A model generated the notes under the pieces. It had not been told where the DNA came from and searched no databases. It worked only from the letters and a program-made list of their open reading frames with translations. From Ptiloglossa arizonensis (Eukaryota; Arthropoda; Insecta; Hymenoptera; Colletidae): 64,000 bases of DNA. The stretch lies in the NCBI RefSeq assembly GCF_051014685.1, contig NC_135055.1, positions 5,320,001 through 5,384,000 of the forward strand. Reading direction: 5' to 3'. A program made the position numbers and the translations under genes. Each line of letters begins with the position of its first letter. Within the stretch, counting starts at the first letter, position 1. Of the stretch, positions 25,081 through 37,560 are shown one piece after another.

Positions 25081-25687
25081 TTTCATTCCTCTTCCAGCAT
25101 TAAACAATTTTCTAATATTTTTCAAATGCCTCAAGTTTATTTATTCCCTGTATTATTTCTGTGTATAAATTTTGGCTTGAAGTACTTAAAAAAAAAAAAG
25201 AAATGGAAGCAATATTAGAACCGATAAAAATCTGACGAAAATTTGATTCCATTTCCACCAAAAGAAAAACAAATTTTTCAAACATATTGCAACACTTTCC
25301 AAGTGACTCAAGCCTAACATTTCCCCTAAATCCTCCCCTCCCCGCGACATTCGCCGTCCCGAATGCACCGACCTCGAGATGCACCAAAATCCCCAACGAC
25401 TAGTGGCCAAGAGCGTGGCTACCTCCCCTACTGACCCAAATCTCGCGTGGGACCTACGCGGACCACCAATATCAGGGATTGCCTAGGCTAAGGTCCGCCC
25501 AGCCACGACACCTTCGTCGACTCACGAAAGAGTCGGTCGACCGTTTGTTTAAAAAATTATCGAAGAAAGTTCGGTCCGCGAGGAGGTGGACAACGCAACA
25601 CTGATGAAGACCGGTGGGCCTTGTCGTCATACGCGTCATCGTGACGGAGTGGGGATATTGGGGAGGGTCCCCTGCTTGGTGAACACC

Positions 25688-25722
25688 TATAAAGATAGAC
25701 GCCACGGAGGGTCACATCACAC
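25688..25722 (+). promoter_or_regulatory. Core promoter of Osiris gene D (TATAAAG plus TCACACT)
   Basis: TATAAAG at 25688-25694 is followed about 30 bp later by ATCACACTTAG (near 25715-25722), an initiator-like sequence. The 5' UTR to the ATG at 25815 is about 95 nt. Confidence 0.65.
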
Positions 25723-25814
25723 TTAGCCCCGAAAATTTTCCGAGCAAGGTCTCTCCTCGATCGTCTACGCCGTGTTATCGCTGTTTCGTGCCAGTTCGAA
25801 CAAACACTCGCAAG

Positions 25815-27857
25815 ATGAACAAGTTGGCGATACTGGGATTCTTGGTGGCGTCCACGATGGCTGTGCCCATGCCCACGGACTTGAACAGCCTGCAACCGAA
25901 CAGGGATCTCGATTGCTTTGAGCAAGAGAACACGCTGTTCAGCTGCATTTTCGTGAAGACCGTCAGCTCGTTGAACCGAGCGGCCAGGTCCAACGACATC
26001 GAGATCATCGATGGGATAAAGTTCGTGCGGGATACACCGAGTGAGTTCACGTGGATCCCCAAGTGGTTTTGATAGTTAAAATCACTTGGACGAACAAGTA
26101 CTAGTGTGGAATCTCCAACTTTCTTCTATTTCTCGTCGCAAGACTCGCTAATCTTGATGTAGAAGTTGACAGTCATTGGGTACCATTGCTAATTTCAGTG
26201 GAACGCAACGGCAAAGATCTGCAGACCGAGTTGGACATCATGAACGAACTGCCCAGGGACACCTCCGATAGAGCTGTGAAGTTGGTGAGCATGCTGTACG
26301 AATCGGCAATGTCCTTCGTGAAGTCCCACAGCCTGAAGCTGAGCATGCCCGAAGAGGGATCAATTTCACGCGCACTCGGCGAAGGTAACTTTCAATCTTC
26401 TATGATAGAGACGCACCCGTTACGTAATACATCACTCCTCACTTGCCCCGACGATATCCCGACGCGAACAACGTCACGGATCTGCAACGTCACCGCCATG
26501 AACGAATATACTGTTCACCGAGCCTTTCACCTTCGTGATATCTATACGCGTAACCTGTTCCGGATAAACTCGTTCCTCGCTCGGTTACCGATTCCCTTTC
26601 CTTCTGAAGCCTTGTTCCGCGCTATGGAAAAAGGACGTTGGGTCCTGATAACGTTCATTCACTAGTTCAGGGTTAGCCGGCCGAGACACGAATGTAAATA
26701 CGCTTCGAGATATTTACACTTGGATCGTTTGTCTAGGTCTTGGCACACCTGGGTCTTCCTTTCGTGTAGAAGTTACCGCGAGTTACCTTAACCTCTCAAA
26801 TGGAATTTCTAGGTTTCTGTTCCAGAACCTGGCCTTTGGTTGAAAAGACTTTACTCGATAGGAGTTAGGATGACAGATCTCTTCGACCGAGCGACCTTTG
26901 TTTTTCATTTCCACGTGGTGAAATATCCAGATTTTCTTCTAAACTAGATCTCGATCTTTAATAATTCAATACCAACTTGTTGTCATGGATAATGAGAATC
27001 TCTGGTTTCGCAACAATTCTGTTCTTCACTTTCGCGTTATCAAATACCCAGATTTTTCCACTCTAAATAGGTAACTTTGTTTACCTACACAATACCAGCT
27101 TTCCAGAAAATATTCTCTGCTTCTTCGTCATCGATTACACTGAAGTTCTTCGTTTGCCCCAATTCTCACTCATACACTCACCTAAGTACCCATATATTCT
27201 TTATCCTATGTACCAACTTTCCTAAAGAATAACAAATCTATTTCCCCAAGTGTCTTTCTATTCTTCATCCCCAGATCGAGTACGCTACAGCTACTTATCC
27301 CAGGAAGGATTCAGTCTTCATTTACCCAACTTTCCAAAGATTAACAAACCTCTTCATTCCTCTAACACGAACTTTCCAAATGACAAGCTCTTCGTTCTAA
27401 TTTTGATCTTTACATACACGTCACCAGCTGCTCAAAAGGAGTACATTTAACAAGCAATATTTCGTTTCCAGGTCGTGGTAAAATAAAGAAGATGGTCCTA
27501 CCCGTGGTCGCTGCAGTGGCACTGAAACTGTTTGCCCTGGTACCAATTCTTCTCGGAGGTCTGGGTCTTTTAGTCCTGAAGGCATTGTTCGTTGGTAAAA
27601 TCGCTCTCCTGCTGGCTGGTGTGTTAGGATTCCAGAGACTGTTTGGCGGCTCAGGAAACACCAGTTTCTTCAGCAAGAACTCCCAGCCGACCCTTGGATG
27701 GCCGGACAATGCCAACCCAGCCTGGTCAGCCGGCTCTGTGGCTGGTGTGCCCCAACAAGGATACTACAAACGAAGCTTCGACATCGAAAACGCAAAAATG
27801 GACGCCCAATCGATGGCGTACGCCGCTCATGTACCCGTCACAAACGAAGCCCAATAA
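25815..27857 (+). CDS. Osiris family protein D (DUF1676), 265 aa, three exons
   Basis: Exons are 25815-26040, 26199-26384 and 27472-27857, all joined in phase 1. Splice sites are CCGA-GTGAGT/TTTCAG and GAAG-GTAACT/TTTCCAG. The ATG (CAAGATGAAC) starts a signal peptide cleaved near VPMP (residues 17-20). Cys34 and Cys44 form the pair, then VKTVSSLNRAA and DIEIIDGIKFVRD, the typical post-Cys segment. Exon 2 holds the rest of DUF1676 (SAMSFVKSHSLKLSMPEEG). Exon 3 begins GRGKIKKM and carries a Leu/Ala/Gly-rich hydrophobic segment (about 145-190), then a Ser/Asn/Gly tail and MDAQSMAYAA, a near-perfect AQ-x-LAY-type family motif. An AATAAA at 28024 ends the gene. A complete, canonical Osiris; numbered orthologue not assigned. 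Confidence 0.92.
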
Positions 27858-28023
27858 AGGGACTCGACTCCACGATTCGTGGTGAACAACGACAGAGGAT
27901 CCATAGGACTCCTGGAGGCCATATCTCTCGAGTCTGGCAAGCCTCAAAGGACCACCAGACTCACCCTCGACTGCTAGATTAATATTTATATACCATGTAA
28001 ATTATTTGGTAACCTTCTGTATT

Positions 28024-28029
28024 AATAAA
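28024..28029 (+). other. Poly(A) signal of gene D
   Basis: AATAAA about 167 nt after the gene D stop. Another AATAAA overlaps the stop codon itself (27853-27858). Confidence 0.55.
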
Positions 28030-30202
28030 TTATTTCCAATGAAACTCTACCCTGCAATGTCTAACTCAAACCTGATCCAGACCTACTGCATTACTATTTC
28101 ATACATCACGGTGAATTATACAATTATCAGTTTGTATTGATAAACTATGTTTGGTAATACTCTTCTGAGAGTTTACGTATCTAACCTTGACCTAACCTGG
28201 ACCTTCTAGATTAATACAACAATAATAATACGTCTTCACTGTATCAAGATTGCATACATTGAAAATGGAACGAATGATCGAACAAAGAAAGTAAAATTAA
28301 GTATACGGTTATACGTTGTCATCGATTTAACCTTGACCGTTTACGTATGTACCGCGTGAATTATTAATCCTTTGTATTAATAAATTACTAGAGAAAAAGG
28401 ACCCCTTACCGTGAATCCCTCGCAGGTGTCGTGGTCGAAAGTAGCGACACGATTTCTAATTTGAAGAAATTATTTATGCGCTGTCCCGGCCACTGGGGCC
28501 CCAGGTGCATAGAAAACACGTTGTACGTGATTAGTTTTCAGCGGCGCGAAATTATCGACATCTTTATCACGCCGCGGAGCGACGATCGGTATGGGCTCAT
28601 ATGCGATTCTGATCGGACGTGGGCATACCTGCGTTTCGTGCGCGCTACCCCCACCACTTCATGCTCAGTGCTCCCTGCGCAGCGTTACCCCCACTCTGCG
28701 GCGAACGCTCCATTTCTCTCCTGCCCCACGCGTGCAAGATTCGGGGCACGTTGGTTTTGCATGCGCCGCGCGAACAGACACGGAAATCTAATTTTCGTCA
28801 GAAACTTATCGGTGATGTTCAACTTCAATTGATGAACGGTACACGTGGAAACTCGACGACGATTGTCGTCGCCCACAACACGCGCGTACCTTTTTTTTTT
28901 GTGGAAACGCGGCATTGTGCGCGCGACAAAGAAGGCATTGTAGGTTGCCGAACGGACTCCACCCTTTTTATTCTTCCCTCCGCGGCACGAGATCCCATTG
29001 TGTGTCCATGCGCGACACTGTTTCGCGCTCTGAGTCACGGTTTATCGCTTTCTAGTTGCGTCTCGTGAACTGGTTCGGTTCTCCAATTCGAACGAAGATG
29101 AAATTCGATCGATTTACTACGTCCACGGGAGTAGAATCATTTCGGCTATTGTGGGGAATTTTACTTGGAGTAAAAAAATTACGCAACAATTCTTTTTAGG
29201 AGAAGATACGATTTACAACCCCTTGATCGAATTTCAATTATCTTTGAACACTCTTCGAGAAAGTGTATGTAAAATTGGGTGTCAATTACTGAAAGAATAG
29301 AAAAGGAAGAAATGTGTAAAAAATAATTAAATGGTAGTAAATAGTAATACAATAGTAATAATAATTAGATAGTAATTTAATTACTTATTAACACTACATT
29401 TCGAATAGGAGATTGTATGATCGTTCTAGGGTATAATTAACTTTGGGTACACTTTTGAAACAGGAAACAAAATAATGTTACAAAATTATGAACAATATTA
29501 ATTATTTTAAAGTCGTCTCCAAAGTGATTATACCTAAGAAGAATTATACAACCTGAAGTTAAAATGTAACGTCTATAAGTATTGTAAGTCATCTTTCCTG
29601 TGCTTTTTAGTAAAACCAGAGTGTTCTACACTCCCTTATCAACATGGTTTAAAATAAACGAGAATCACGCGAGTGTAATCATAGTACACTTTTAAGTGCA
29701 TTGACTCCTAACATTTTCTTCCATTTCGGTGGACGAACAACTCTTTCGAAAACTTACGCTAGTATTACACTGCACGTGACAGTACAACGAAATGTCATCG
29801 CGTAACTTTAAGTCTATCGAGAGAAACCGTGAACACAGCCATTGACATTCACGTGCGTTATTTAGAAAAGGGTTACCGTACCCTCCCCCGTCCTCTCTGG
29901 ATCTCACTGTGCCCCAAAATCGAACGAACCTGACACGCCACTAATTCCAATGTCACACATACGACGAATCTAACAGCCTCTGAAATTCAATGGGAAAACT
30001 GTCACCTCGGTCGATCGCTCGAAAGTGATCCCAGGTAAAAGGAAAATTAGTTTCTAGCGACACAGACGCTACGTCACGAGAGCAGCGTCGGCGTGCATGC
30101 CACGGGGAGAGACCCATGGTATTAAAATTCTCGACACCGCGGTCCTTGCACGTCGCTTGCCAAATGGTTCAAACTGGCCCCACCAACGATCGGGGCCCGA
30201 CG
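28030..30202. other. Spacer between D and E, no gene seen
   Basis: 28030-28420 is AT-rich. 28430-29060 is GC-rich, with three overlapping plus-strand frames and no recognisable protein. 29060-30000 is AT-rich, and 30000-30200 is the GC-richer promoter flank of gene E. Confidence 0.45.
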
Positions 30203-30237
30203 TATAAAAGAAAAATAGCCCCTGGGGGCAAACAGTC
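30203..30237 (+). promoter_or_regulatory. Core promoter of Osiris gene E (TATAAAAG plus ACAGT)
   Basis: TATAAAAG at 30203-30210 lies 31 bp upstream of the A of ACAGT (30232-30236). The leader to the ATG at 30281 is about 47 nt. Confidence 0.78.
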
Positions 30238-30280
30238 AAAATCGTTGCCTCGACCTCGCGTTACTGATCGATAGACAACG

Positions 30281-33257
30281 ATGTACGGAAAATTACTGAT
30301 CGTTTTTGCGCTGGCGACGTTTGTCACCGCTGAGGATGGAACGGTTATGGGACTCATGGAGACCAAGATGACCAGAGCGATGGACGAGCTGAACCGAAAG
30401 GACAGTATTGGGATCTACGGCGACATGGTGACTCTGGAAAAGGTGGACGTGGACGAGGACACCGAGATTGGCAGGGTCAGCGAAGACCCCCTAGTGAGCA
30501 GAATAGAGAAGTTCCTGAGGACTCGTAGACTCCAGGTACATCTACCTAACGACGGGTCCGCAGCTGACGTTTTTGGTCGCGCTCTGGGACAGAAGGACGT
30601 TGGGGTGGAACTTAGGGGACTGACAACGGGGGCTTCTGAAGGTGAGGACACTTGGGAAGAAATTGATAATTGATTGGTCATGCGGAGATTCTTCATTTTG
30701 GGATGAGTCTCGGTTGAAGATGTACTTTAGGGTAACAGAGATAGAGTTGTAGAGATAATCTTTGTTGGGCAAGGGATCATTCTTAATGTTTGATTAGGTC
30801 AATCATAGATGATAGATTAGGTTCCTTTTGGTAAATGTTTAGCTCCCTGGTTGGATTATTTTTGGATGATTTAGAAAACTTGTCTGTAAACGTAAAGTTT
30901 CACGAAGGATATGGTTTATAGAGGGGACGATTTGTAATTGATTAATGGCTTGAAACATTTTTCATGAAAAGGATCACGAATCGTATTGTTCGTGCGAGAA
31001 GTTCTTTTTAACAAACTGTATATTCGTAGAAGATCTTTTATGGCTTCAAATAGACTTAAATACTATACACAGCGTTATAATCATACGATCATTATAATCA
31101 TCATTGATTCAGAAAAGGTCTTGACACGTGGAACCTTTTAGCAGTAGTTTGTCATTTTATAAACCTCATTATTCTCTTCTATTTGATTTAACAAACTACC
31201 AATTAAGCCATTCAACGGTTAGATTCTTTTCGATAACAATTCTTTACTCTGGTAATCGATAAACATAAATTTAACAATGATAAATAAGAGCAATGCTAAA
31301 ACAAAAATATCTCTTTCATATAAAACCACACTGAAACTATAAAAATCAAAAACCAAGAACCAAATATCGTGTATGGAAACAATAGATTGTCCAAAAAAAG
31401 GAGGAACGAATTGACGAACACGAAGTTAATCTCAAAATCCTAACAATTTATCCTTTCAATTATCACAAACAGTCTACGCATATAAAAAAGAAAAAACATA
31501 TCCAAAACCACTAAAAGAATCCTTTGAAACAATAACAAAACAGTTACAGAGTACAAAAAGGTGGTCTCTAAAAATCATTACCAATCCAACGAACGTTCCT
31601 CTGAAAAAAAGAAAACAGCATTCTAACCTACAAATTTCGATCTCCGAGAACCGTTCGAGAAAAAAAAAAACACCTTCGGTGCTCGAAACGTACACTTTCA
31701 TATAGTGCCGGAACAGTATTAATAAGAATTGTATATGTGCATGATCTTCCGCAAGTATGTACGTCCCCCAGACTTCCAAAAGCCACAACGACTCTCTAAG
31801 AGTCTCTCGATCTTGAACCCGCAGGTCTCTCTTGTGAATGGATCGCGCAGCGAGCGAGATCTTATAGCACCTTGCCTTTCTAAAGCCGTGCCAATCGAAT
31901 GTAAGTGAGCCACGATACTGCGGAACGATTGGCCGGAAAGTGGCACTTCCGGCGACGCGGTTTCCGATTGGCTACCGCCAGCCGACTGGCACTGCCCGTT
32001 CCTCTTTTTCGCGGCCTGTTTTCGTCCGGCTAAATTACCTTAGGACTTTTTCGCGTGTCCCCCCCTCCTCCACCTCCTCTACCCTCCCTCTCGTTCTTCT
32101 CGCGAACGAGGCGTCTCGACGAGACGACGCTAAACAGGAAGAGAGACGAGAAGAGGGGGAGAAAGTAGCGTGTCTCGAGCATAGAAAGCCGCCGAGACGC
32201 GTCCCACTTCTTCCGTATCCGCGAGAACGCCGCTGCGGGACGGGAGGGGGGCGGTGGGCCGGGTGAGACGCGGGGCGGGGCGTCAGGGGGCCCGCGGGCC
32301 CAAGTGGGACGCCGCCGTCGGGATTCCGGGTTTCTGGGACGGGCGTCGAGAGAACACATCGTCGAACGAGGACCTTGAACGAGAGTGCCACATGTCGAAG
32401 AAAGTAGACTCGCCGATAAGTGGCCATTAGACGCTCCTAGAAACCCCCTACCCCCTCGCTCATCCCAGTTCTCCACATCCACCGAAACCGATCTTCGTCA
32501 CGCGTTTCACTTAATCCATTGAACGGTCGTTGGGAGTACTGTGGTCACCATAATCGAACCGATATGAATAAATAAGATTCCGTGGTCTCGGACGAGTGGA
32601 TTCTCATTAACGTTAAAACTACCGACGGTGAACGTATTTCTATTTCTATCGGATTTTGTATTTTTCTCTTTCGGTAATTGTCACCGAATATTGCGGGCGA
32701 AAGAGCCCATTGATGACCGAGTAACTTTAAAAAGAAATTCAAATCGGGTCGAATGACGAATGAATAGTAAATATTTTCAGCAACAAGGAGAAATCCGGGG
32801 AAGTGTTTCCTTTTGACTCGATCGTCAACGATGATACATCGAGTGTTCAGATTATTGTTGTAGTAAATAATCTACGTGGAATCCAATTTTTTACGTTATT
32901 AAATGTTTCCCTTTCGTTCCAGCGCGGACCAAGCTGAAGAAGATCTTGTTACCGCTCCTGCTGGCCCTGAAACTGAAGGCCATGATCGTCCTCCCAATTG
33001 TCATCACAGTGATAGGCTTGATAGGCATCAAGGGTCTCGGTGCTGGATTGATGTCCCTTCTTCTGTCGGGTGCCGTGGCCCTGAAGGCGCTGCTGTCGCC
33101 GTCTCCGCCATACCCTGCCAGGGTTAGTTACGGTATAGTGAAGCCCGAGATTCATCACGAGCAGTGGCACAGGTCCCAGGAAGAGGTCAATCAACCCTAC
33201 AGAGGCTGGGCGCCAGACTTTGGTCCGGAGCAATACCCTTACCAGGACATGCCTTGA
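30281..33257 (+). CDS. Osiris family protein E, 231 aa, two exons, no cysteines
   Basis: Exon 1 is 30281-30641 and exon 2 is 32923-33257, with donor GAAG-GTGAGG and acceptor TTCCAG, phase 1. The signal peptide covers residues 1-17 (LLIVFALATFVTA). The luminal part (18-120) has DUF1676-like segments, VSRIEKFLRTRRLQVHLP and VFGRALGQ, but no Cys at all, so the usual N-terminal Cys pair is missing. Exon 2 starts ARTKLKK, then a long Leu/Ile/Val-rich hydrophobic segment (128-178), Pro-rich PSPPYPARVSYGIVKP, and a tail with QPYRGWAPDF, an aromatic motif in the place of the LAY tail. The poly(A) signal is at 33333. The 2.3-kb intron encloses a GC-rich patch. Confidence 0.88.
31940..32480. other. GC-rich, CpG-rich patch inside the gene E intron
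   Basis: The patch contains G/C runs (GGGAGGGGGGCGGTGGGCC near 32240) and inverted CCAAT words (GATTGGCTACC near 31967). The surrounding intron is AT-rich. Open frames on the minus strand are Arg/Pro/Gly-rich and look like a composition effect. It could be an enhancer or a CpG-rich promoter of an unseen transcript. Confidence 0.45.
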
Positions 33258-33332
33258 TCGATTCCTCGCCATTCTTCATCCCCTCATTCTTTCATTCTAT
33301 TTATTGACTCCTTTATTATACTCGCCGTGTTA

Positions 33333-33338
33333 AATAAA
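33333..33338 (+). other. Poly(A) signal of gene E
   Basis: AATAAA 76 nt after the stop, followed by the GT-rich GTGTCTTTTGTAC about 5 bp on. Confidence 0.75.
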
Positions 33339-35819
33339 GACGTGTCTTTTGTACAATCAAGTGTTTCAATTCAAATCCAGAGTCTTTCAATCGTTCAGGA
33401 ACAATGTCGAATGACCACTGTGCTTCAGCTGGGCCATGTATTGTACCTTTGGTGTCATCTCTGTAATGTGAATTTCCTTCTTCAGGAATAACTATTTGCA
33501 ACATGATTTGTCAATAGTTATCGTTTAGTTACTCTTCAGTTTGCTCGCACCAACTATAAGACTGAAGATCCAGCTCTCTAAAGTTAGAATTAACAGCTTT
33601 GCTTCGAGTGTCCTCTTGAGTCACGATCATTCTCTTGCAACATAATCCTGTTTCAATAGTTAGCACTTGATTGCTCTTCAGATGGACATTCTGGTAAGAT
33701 AGAATCATATTTCCTGACACTATCGAAGGTCTGAGATGAAATCACTTCTCTAAGAATTTCTTCGTTAATACCAAGATTTGGAACTTCGACTGTTCACCCG
33801 ATCCTGTGCCCTCGCTACATTCAGAAGTAAGAAATATATTCCATAATCTCACCCATTTTCCTCGCGGATAATTGTCCCTTTGTTATTTTAAATGCTAAAT
33901 CTTCCTCTATTGCAATTAAAACACTCGGTACATCGATCTACCGTGGCTCACATATACATTTATTGTATAATGAAGACCTTGAAAGAATGCAGCAACTGGA
34001 AAATTTCACTATCGGTCAGGACTTCCTGCGACTGACAGTATTACTATCATGAGAACGCAATTTATGGCATTCTTTCTAACTCCTCGCGGATCTAATTCCC
34101 CATACCCTTCCCACGTGTCATCCGCTTATCGAGCACTTTCCTCTCCGTCGATTCTCGGCACTCCACGTGTCGCGTACGTGACAGAGAGCCCCGAAAATAA
34201 TTAAACAAATAATTCGAAAACTATAATCACGCGGATAAGCAGGTTACCCGCGGAGCCGGAGGAGAAGGCTAACGACCTAAATAGAAGGCGACTCGGACGG
34301 GAGAGAATGCAGCTGGTGGTGGGAGAAGTAGCGAACAGGTGGGGGGAGTAGGAAGAGGAAGGAAACGGGGTCACTGTGACGCGAGGAGTGGGGGGAAGCG
34401 GCCGATTGGCCGGTTCTGTTTCCCCCTCGGTGGATCAAGGTCAGTGGGTCGTTGCCTCCACGTGGACCCCCACTCTTTTTTCTCGCTCTCCACGCGCGAT
34501 CGCTGACTCCAAGGAGTGGGGGGGACAGTATAACGGGATCGGTTGTGGTTTTGCTGAGCGCCTGGAGCGGTTGGAGTAGGGCAGAAACCTCGGGTATATA
34601 CAGACCGATCGAGAGGACATCACCGTCAAGAGCTGCACGACGCCGAAGGACGCTCGCTCGGCGGAACTCCGTGCGATGAATGACTAGCGAGATTAGACTC
34701 TCCCTTATGGTTCCCCGAGGACTCTCCGAATTCTCGAGAATTTTTGAAAATCTTTCTCTCCTTCGAGATCTGCCGAATTTCTTTCTTAAGCCATCGAGGA
34801 AGATTGGATATCACCGGAATGTGTTAGAGTTTGTAGTAATACTATTCCGAATAGGTAGATGTCCTTGGTTCAGAGGGACGAGGATCGTTGCAGCGTAGAA
34901 AACGTTCAGATTCGTGTACCGAGAGTCCAAGTACAGATTAACGAATTTAGACGTGCCAAGTGTGGAAAGTCTAATTCATATACACAGTTAATTAAAGATT
35001 ACGATCTCTCTGGGTCTACGATTCACTTGATAATTTACTTCTGGAAAGACATCCTTTCCAAGGACACTGTCCATTTCTAACGATAACAATCTCAATTTTG
35101 TAACGAAATACCGTCTCCGAATGAAATTCCCACGATCGAACCTAATCGTGGGTGCACCTCTTGAAAACTCTTCGTAGCCTCTTTGATTCGACGTTGCAGC
35201 ATCCACGAGCGATGAAGCCTGGGTCAACGACGCCCCGCGAGACAATGCTTGGTCCTTTTGTTCATCGACTCGTACAGGTGTTCGGCACTCTGGTCCGTTC
35301 TGACCCTAAAAAGTATGCGAAAGTATGAACAGGCGCGCGATGCATTTTGAGCGCGTAACGGATGTTCGTTCTCGAATCAACGAGGCCTCCAGCACCCCGA
35401 TTTTTTTCTCGTTTCACCGGACCCACGGCTCGATAACGCGGATGCGTTCGCACAGAACGAAGGCGCGATGCGTCGCGGGAACATTAGACGCGTGAACTGG
35501 CTGGACGCACACGACCATGAACTCCTGGATATCCGAGAATCCATTCCGCATGCATGCGAACGCGTTTCGGAGGCCTGTTTCCAGAAGCATTAACACACTA
35601 GCTGAATTAACGGACGTTGTCCGGAATGGGAAACGATGTCTCGATGCAAAAACCATCGTGGCTGACGTACGCTTTTTGTTTTAATTTCTGGAGCACAGAT
35701 ATACTGGAGAGGAGCTACAAAGAGTGCCGCCGAGTGATGTTTCCTCTGTGAGAGAAATTCGCCTCCTCGACCATGAATTGTACTTTGAACAATTGCAAAT
35801 AATAGCAATTTAATACGTA
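33339..35819. other. Spacer after gene E, no gene seen
   Basis: 33340-34200 is AT-rich. 34260-34680 is GC-rich with a TATA-like site (listed separately). 34680-35800 is mixed, with small ORFs on both strands and no domain. Confidence 0.45.
34593..34630 (+). promoter_or_regulatory. Orphan TATA-like promoter candidate
   Basis: GGGTATATACAG at 34593 sits at the end of a GC-rich stretch, as the Osiris promoters do, and a TCAAG word lies about 30 bp downstream. No signal-peptide frame or Osiris exon follows. It may be a relic promoter, a non-coding transcript start, or chance. Confidence 0.3.
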
Positions 35820-36370
35820 GGGAAAGACTGCAAAGAATAATATAAAATAATGAATTTAATATACAGAAAATAAATGGATAGAATAATATAAAATAAATAA
35901 ATTTAGTATGCAGGAATAAATGGAAAGAATAGTATAAAATAAATAAATTTACTGTACAGGAATAAATGGAAAGAATAATATAAAATAAAGAAATTTAATA
36001 CATAGGATATAATGCAAAAAAAGGACCCGAAATAAATAAGTTCAATATATAGAAAATAAATGGAAAGAATGAAATAAAATAAATAAATTTACTATACAGG
36101 AATAAATGGAAAGAATAATATAAAATAAGTAAATTTAATACATAGGAAATAATGCAAAAAAAATATCCAAAATAAATAAGTTTAATATATAGGAAATAAA
36201 TGGAAAGAATAATATAAAATAAATAAATTTAATACATAGGAAATAATGCAAAAACAAATATCCAAAATAAATAAGTTTAATATATAGGAAATAAATGGAA
36301 AGAATAAAATAAAAGAAATAAATTTAATACATAGGAAATAAATGCAAAGACTATACTCAAAATAAGAAAA
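35820..36370. repeat. Tandem repeat of about 47 bp, about 12 copies, AT-rich
   Basis: AATAAATGGAAAGAAT recurs near 35914, 35961, 36055, 36101, 36195 and 36290, in steps of about 47 or 94 bp. Alternate units are variants containing ATAATGCAAAAA. Almost no C is present. Confidence 0.85.
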
Positions 36371-37234
36371 ATCGTAATGCTCACGGTACTTTGTAAATGA
36401 AGATATTAATTACGTTAATACAGTCGGTGACTGCTTGTATTGAAAGTAGGTACAGTTGAATTGGAATTTTTGGTAGTCATATCAAACAAATTTTATTTCA
36501 TGCTTATGATTAATTTTTGCATATAGAATTACCTTTAGTATTGTAGCGGTACTTGTAGATCGCCCTGTATAATGGAAACTCTGCAAGAACTTCGCGTAAT
36601 GAAAACGCAGTAGAACGAGTCGTTTTGGTCAGACACTCCACCGCCCTTCGTTCTCAACGAGGCGGTGTGTAGTATTTTGAGTAGAAAGGAAGTTCAGTTT
36701 CGAGATAAAGGAATATTATTGCACGAGTAAGAAAAATGTGGACAGGGTTAGTGTAATTTTCGATCAATCTTAATCGAATGTAGGCCTTAGATCATTTTCA
36801 AAAAGTACCAAGTAGAAGTAGAATATGGAGAATATCGAAAAATTTATATTCACAAAAACCATTATTTAATTGACAATCGACACACGGATAAAACATTGAA
36901 AAATATCAGACACTTATCTTTCGTATACAAAGGGTACTCAAACTCAAGTTTGCGAATCAAGTTATTCAATGTTATAAAAACTTAACGAAGATAGAATAAA
37001 TGTTACATACAAAGAAGGTTCTTAATTGATGACCACACGACACGAGTAAAAATTCCTCGAAACCATAGGTAGCCCCACTGTAGTCAATCAGAGATTTGTA
37101 TACAATCTCATTGGCTCCACAGATACCACCTTTTAAAAATTTTTAAACCACTTTTTAAAATTTATATTCATACCTTGTGATATCTTTTCGTACCGGATAT
37201 ATAATTCGATACACAAGTTTGAAGGTAATTTTCA
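36371..37234. other. Spacer, no gene seen
   Basis: AT-rich sequence. CCCTGTATAATGG near 36563 resembles a transposon end, but nothing around it confirms this. Confidence 0.4.
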
Positions 37235-37560
37235 TCCCTTTTCCCAACAAAAACATATAATACACGTCGAATATTTTTCAGTACTCCATCCCTGTGCAAA
37301 GTTTCATCGAAATCTGAAACTACCAATTGATTTTACCAACAAAAAAATATAATATACGTCGAATATTTTTCAGTATTCCATCCCTGTGCAAAGTTTCATC
37401 GAAATCTGAAACTACCAATTGATTTTACCAACAAAAAAATATAATATACGTCGAATATTTTTCAGTACTCTGTACAAAGTGCTGTGCAAAGTGCTGTTGC
37501 ACTACTGTGCAAAGTTTCATCGAAATCTGAAACTACCAATTGATTTTACAAACCAACGAA
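37235..37560. repeat. 92-bp tandem repeat, about 3.5 copies
   Basis: GAATATTTTTCAGTA recurs at 37269, 37361 and 37453, exactly 92 bp apart, and each copy carries TGCAAAGTTTCATCGAAATC and ACCAATTGATTTTACCAAC. The last copy has a short internal duplication of GTACAAAGTGCTGTGCAAAGTG type. Confidence 0.9.

Larger units (their letters stand above)
19819..25687. other. 5.9-kb spacer between genes C and D, no gene seen
   Basis: AT-rich sequence with scattered ORFs but no domain. 20340-20810, 22680-23100 and 23960-24330 are GC-richer. TT-rich runs lie near 21800 and 23265. Two transposon-like edges are listed separately. 25290-25680 becomes GC-rich toward the gene D promoter. Confidence 0.45.

Noticed and set aside
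32030..32482. 150-aa and 130-aa minus-strand frames
   Set aside because: Arg/Pro/Gly-rich composition artefacts in a CpG-rich intronic patch; no domain or splice context.
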